From: Acidobacteriota bacterium
GTDB taxonomy: Bacteria; Acidobacteriota; Terriglobia; UBA7540
Assembly: GCA_003225365.1 (NCBI GenBank)
Contig: QHZN01000218.1
Location: 1 to 35,449, forward strand
Reading direction: 5' to 3'
Length of the DNA stretch: 35,449 nucleotides
Shown here: positions 32,350-35,449 of the stretch, piece by piece
Layout: every line of letters starts with the position of its first letter
Numbering within the stretch: the stretch's first letter is position 1
Translations under genes and position numbers: made by a program
Notes under the pieces: generated by a model
What the model saw: only the letters and a program-made list of their open reading frames with translations
Told to the model about the DNA's origin: nothing
Database searches by the model: none

Positions 32350-32413
32350 TTCAAGTCGCAAACTCAATTTGCCGATTAACCAAAGCGCGGGCAAAGCACC
32401 AATTCTTCTTCAG
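32350..32413 (+). repeat. Diverged direct repeat, copy A (upstream of the PAS kinase)
   Basis: Begins TTCAAGTCGC, contains GCCGATTAACCAAAG, and ends TTCAG. It matches 34304-34370 at roughly 70 percent with small gaps. It lies 30 bases before the kinase start. Confidence 0.65.
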
Positions 32414-32441
32414 TCTATCAATTCGGAGGTGAGAGCAGGCC

Positions 32442-34070
32442 ATGGCGGACATAGAAAAAAAGAGGTTGTCTCTTCAGAAAGCTCAGGGGACGGATCGTTC
32501 CGCGGCAGTGGACGCGGAAGCGCCAGAAAAGGCCCAGATACTCTACAGCGCCATCCTCGATGGTCCTCAGGAAGTGGTCCAATTCATCAGCAAGACCCTT
32601 GAATCGTCCACTGAGTATTCGATCATCTGCCTGGACCTCAAGGGGACCATCCTGCTGTGGAATGAGGGGGCGCGGCGGCTGTACGGCTACGAGCCCGAGG
32701 AGGTGGTGGGGAGGTCCGACTCCTCGATCCTTTACACCCCGGAGGACGTCAAGGCCGGAAAACCACACCAGATCAGGGAAGCGGCGTTGCGCGACGGGAA
32801 ATGGGAAGGGACGATTAATCGGAGGCGAAAGAATGGTGAGATCTTTACGGCACGCGCGGTGATTACTCACCGGCATGACGCCGACGGCAATCCGGTCGGC
32901 TTTCTGCTTATCTCCAAAGACATCTCCGATGTGATTCAAATGAGCCAGTATGCCCGCAGCCTGATCGAGGCCTCGCTCGACCCCTTGGTCACCATCAGCC
33001 CGGACGGCAAGATCACCGACGCCAACGAAGCCACGGTCAAGGTTATCGGCGTAGCCCGCAGCAAGCTCATCGGCACAGATTTCTCCGATTATTTCACCGA
33101 GCCGGAAAAGGCCCGCGAGCACTACCAGCGGGTCCTTGCCGAGGGGAAGGTCACGGACTACCCGCTGACCATCCAGCACGTGGAGGGGCCCCTGACCGAC
33201 GTGCTCTACAACGCCTCGGTGTACAAGGATGCGGGGTCGAATGTCCTTGGGGTTTTCGCCGCGGCACGTGATATCACCAACCGCAAGCGCGCCGAGCAGG
33301 CCCTTCGCACCCTCAACGAAACGCTCGAGTACCACGTTCGGGAGCGCACCGCGGAATTGGTAGCCGCCAACAAGGAGCTTGAAGCCTTTACTTTTTCAGT
33401 TTCACAGAGTCTGCGCTTGCCCTTGCGCCACATTGACGGCTTCTCGAAACTCTTGGTCGAAGACTTTGGCGTAGATCTATCCGAAGATGCACGGAGATAC
33501 CTGACGTGCATCCGCGACGGAACGCGGCGGATGGGGCAACTGGTGGACGACCTATTGCGCCTGGCGCGCGTGGGCCGGCGCGAGCTGAACGTCCAATTGG
33601 TACGCCTCGATGATGTGGTCGCCGAAGCGGTGTCCAACCTCAAAGCCGAGACAGCGGGACGGGCGATCGATTGGAAAATCGGACGCCTGCCCTATGTGGA
33701 GTGCGACGCCGCGCTCATGAAGCAGGTCTTCAAGAACCTCCTGTCGAACGCCCTCAAATACACCCGGCCGCGCATGCGAGCCATCATTGAAGTGGGGATG
33801 AGGACCAATAAGGGGAAGCCGGCCATTTTTGTGCGCGACAATGGCGTCGGCTTCAGCATGAAAGATGCCGATAGGCTCTTCGGGGTGTTTCAGCGACTTC
33901 GCCAGTCGGAAAACTTCGAGGGGACGGGCGTGGGTTTGGCGAGTGTACAACGCATTATCCGCAGGCACGGCGGCCGGGTCTGGGTGGAAGCGGAAGTTGA
34001 CCAGGGAGCGACGTTTTATTTCACGGTGTGGGGCCTGGAAGCCATACACGAAGAGAAAAGAGCTGCCTGA
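32442..34070 (+). CDS. PAS-PAS histidine kinase lacking the phosphoacceptor His
   Basis: 542 residues, ATG 32442 with GGAGGTGA nine bases upstream. Two PAS domains (about 50-165 and 170-285; the first has LLWNEGARRLYGYEPEE), a short coiled coil (285-312), a HisKA domain and a HATPase. The ATPase has N-box KQVFKNLLSNALKYT, G1 VRDNGVGF and G2 GTGVGLASVQRII, all intact. In the H-box the family consensus SVSHDLR is SVSQSLR: Gln322 replaces the phosphorylated His, and the next Asp is Ser. It has no membrane segments, so it is cytoplasmic. It should be unable to autophosphorylate in the usual way. The response regulator directly downstream is broken, which suits a decaying pair. A pseudo-kinase role is the alternative. 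Confidence 0.9.
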   Translation: MADIEKKRLSLQKAQGTDRSAAVDAEAPEKAQILYSAILDGPQEVVQFISKTLESSTEYSIICLDLKGTILLWNEGARRLYGYEPEEVVGRSDSSILYTPEDVKAGKPHQIREAALRDGKWEGTINRRRKNGEIFTARAVITHRHDADGNPVGFLLISKDISDVIQMSQYARSLIEASLDPLVTISPDGKITDANEATVKVIGVARSKLIGTDFSDYFTEPEKAREHYQRVLAEGKVTDYPLTIQHVEGPLTDVLYNASVYKDAGSNVLGVFAAARDITNRKRAEQALRTLNETLEYHVRERTAELVAANKELEAFTFSVSQSLRLPLRHIDGFSKLLVEDFGVDLSEDARRYLTCIRDGTRRMGQLVDDLLRLARVGRRELNVQLVRLDDVVAEAVSNLKAETAGRAIDWKIGRLPYVECDAALMKQVFKNLLSNALKYTRPRMRAIIEVGMRTNKGKPAIFVRDNGVGFSMKDADRLFGVFQRLRQSENFEGTGVGLASVQRIIRRHGGRVWVEAEVDQGATFYFTVWGLEAIHEEKRAA

Positions 34071-34081
34071 GACTGGTGTTT

Positions 34082-34443
34082 ATGGCCGTTGGATTCGAAA
34101 TTCTGCTCGCCGAAGACAGCGCGAACGACGTGGAGCTGGCGCTGGACATGCTGCGCGGGCTTATGGGCCTGCCCAGACACCCTTCGACCGCGTGCTCGCT
34201 TCTCCCGCTGTCGCTCCCTAGCGGGCGGCGTCCCTTCAGGCCTTCATCCCCGAAAGTTAGATTCTTAAATGGCTCGATAGGCCCCCCGAAAACCGCCGAA
34301 CGGTTCAAGTCGCCAATTCAACCCGCCGATTAACCAAAGTGAGGGCGAGGCAGCAATACATCTCCTTCAGCGTGAAGCAACTGGGGATGTTCTGGCTGGT
34401 GATGAACCAGCCGCCACCGACGACTGCCTTCGCCAGTCCCTAA
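34082..34443 (+). pseudogene. Broken Rcp1-type response regulator
   Basis: ATG 34082 opens a normal receiver start (MAVGFEILLAEDSANDVELA), then after about 28 residues the sequence loses all likeness. Another frame, ending at TAA 34441-34443, reads SVKQLGMFWLVMNQPPP, the characteristic C-terminus of Rcp1-like regulators. The middle, including the phosphoacceptor Asp, is missing and replaced by about 180 unrelated bases that contain repeat copy B. The two ends are in different frames. It follows the kinase by 12 bases, the normal place for its partner. Confidence 0.8.
34304..34370 (+). repeat. Diverged direct repeat, copy B (inside the broken response regulator)
   Basis: Matches copy A at 32350-32413, sharing TTCAAGTCGC, CCGATTAACCAAAG and a final CTTCAG. 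It joins directly to the surviving 3' end of the regulator pseudogene. Confidence 0.65.
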
Positions 34444-34462
34444 ACTAACGGGGCGAAGCTCC

Positions 34463-35449
34463 ATGACAGAAAGCATTCCGGACAGACCGAAGCTCCCCGC
34501 CGGCCCTCTGCATCTGCTCATAGTCGAAGACGAACCGGCCGATGCTGAGCTCTATCTCGTGGAGTTAAGGAAAGGCGGGCTCGAAGTTCGCGGCGATGTG
34601 GTCTCAACGGCCAAGGAGTTCCTCGCGCGCCTGGAGACGGGGGAATACGACATCATCCTGGCCGACTACGCATTGCCGGGCTGGTCGGGCCTGGATGCTC
34701 TCCAGACCCTGCGATACCTCCAAGAAAACATGCCCTTACTTATCGTCACCGGCGCACTCGGGGACAAAACTGTGGCCGAGTTGGTCCGGGTAGGGGTCAC
34801 TGATTACATTCTCAAAGATCGGATGGCCCGCCTGCCCTTCGCTATCCGCCAGGCGCTGGAAGAAAAGAAATTGCGCGGGCAGAAGCGAAAGATTGAGGGT
34901 ACAAGTTCTGACCCAGTGCGCTTACTCTATGTGGAAGATAATCAGACCGATGCGGAACTTTCCTTACAGATATTGAAAAAAGCCGGATTCGAAATCCGGG
35001 CGGACATAGTGGATACGCGGGAAGAGTTCACGGCTCGGCTCGCGGCGAACGCATACGATGTTATTCTTTCCGACCAACACTTGCCGACATGGACGGGCAT
35101 TGAGGCCTTCGAACACTCAAGAGCGCTGGGCTTCAATATACCCGTCATTCTTGTGACCGGGACGCTCAACGACGAAATGGCGGCGCAGATCGCGACGCGA
35201 GGGCTGACTGACTGTGTCCTCAAGGATCGGTTGGCCAGGCTTCCCCTGGTGTTGGGGCGCGTGCTGGAAATGAAAGCCTTGAAGGAACAGGGAAAGCAAC
35301 ATGAAACGAACTACCGGTCTTTGGTAGAGCGCGCCCCATACGGAATTTTTCAGGCCACGCCGGACGGTAAAGTGCTGATGGCAAACCCGGCGCTGGTGGA
35401 AATGCTGGGCTGCGAAACACGCGACGCAGTCTTGAATCTGAACCTGTTC
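34463..35449 (+). CDS. Tandem-receiver PAS signalling protein (partial, runs off the window)
   Basis: Open from ATG 34463 to the last base, 329 codons with no stop. Residues 16-135 are a receiver with Glu22/Asp23, phosphoacceptor Asp68 (ILADYALPGWSG) and Lys118 in ILKDR. Residues 152-270 are a second receiver with Asp159, Asp204 (ILSDQHLPTWTG) and a matching VLKDR. Both carry Lys-Asp where most receivers have Lys-Pro, and they look like a tandem duplication. A PAS domain starts near residue 283 (NYRSLVERAPYGIFQATPDG). A kinase, GGDEF or other output is expected beyond the window. It starts 19 bases after the regulator pseudogene, in the same direction as the kinase. Confidence 0.88.
   Translation, partial: MTESIPDRPKLPAGPLHLLIVEDEPADAELYLVELRKGGLEVRGDVVSTAKEFLARLETGEYDIILADYALPGWSGLDALQTLRYLQENMPLLIVTGALGDKTVAELVRVGVTDYILKDRMARLPFAIRQALEEKKLRGQKRKIEGTSSDPVRLLYVEDNQTDAELSLQILKKAGFEIRADIVDTREEFTARLAANAYDVILSDQHLPTWTGIEAFEHSRALGFNIPVILVTGTLNDEMAAQIATRGLTDCVLKDRLARLPLVLGRVLEMKALKEQGKQHETNYRSLVERAPYGIFQATPDGKVLMANPALVEMLGCETRDAVLNLNLF

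Noticed and set aside
1-35449. rRNA, tRNA and CRISPR arrays
   Set aside because: Scanned by eye on both strands; no cloverleaf, no conserved rRNA stretches and no regularly spaced repeats were found. A covariance-model search would be decisive.

Overview
The window is a GC-rich bacterial chromosome segment. The sequence alone best fits an Acidobacteriota-type genome. The reasons are the mixture of single-gene housekeeping loci (purA, pyrB and a lone nuoA), a receiver-DUF4388 regulator, very large TPR proteins, a GH127-like hydrolase with a Tat signal, and intergenic repeats of kinds I associate with such genomes. This taxonomic placement is inference. I see no rRNA, tRNA or CRISPR array and no intact insertion sequence.

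Layout. (1) 1-4.8 kb, plus strand: the end of an unknown gene, purA, then a molybdenum-cofactor group (moeA, moaC, mog/moaB) with a receiver-DUF4388 regulator between moaC and mog. (2) 4.9-6.2 kb, plus strand: an isolated complex I subunit A gene and a short-chain dehydrogenase. (3) 6.2-15.9 kb, minus strand: four genes read in the order HEAT-repeat membrane protein, processive GT2 glycosyltransferase, membrane-anchored TPR/TIM-barrel protein, and TPR/outer-membrane beta-barrel protein. Together they have the parts of a synthase-dependent exopolysaccharide machine (compare Pga, Pel and Bcs) but are not any of those systems. This is the best candidate for an undescribed system. (4) 16.2-22.6 kb, minus strand: a VKOR-DsbA-rhodanese fusion, a two-PilZ protein with a zinc-ribbon-like centre, a glycine-zipper lipoprotein and an M1-like metallopeptidase. 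(5) 22.9-24.7 kb, plus strand: a Tat-exported GH127-like glycosidase. (6) 24.8-31.4 kb, minus strand: a receiver/HATPase regulator, a small XRE regulator, pyrB, a 4'-phosphopantetheinyl transferase overlapping an internally deleted adenylation/hexapeptide-repeat protein, and a frameshifted TorF-like outer-membrane protein. (7) 31.4-35.4 kb: a degenerate region with a pyrB remnant, then on the plus strand a PAS histidine kinase whose phosphoacceptor His is Gln, a broken response regulator, and a tandem-receiver/PAS protein that runs off the window.

How it fits together: the PilZ protein lies a few kilobases upstream of the polysaccharide locus and could link it to c-di-GMP, but nothing in the sequence proves this. 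The right end shows decay: a kinase without its phosphoacceptor, a receiver without its core, a synthetase without its carrier domain, a second partial pyrB, and in-frame repeat insertions. Two genes (HEAT and TorF-like) each carry an apparent one-base loss; these could be real mutations or assembly errors.
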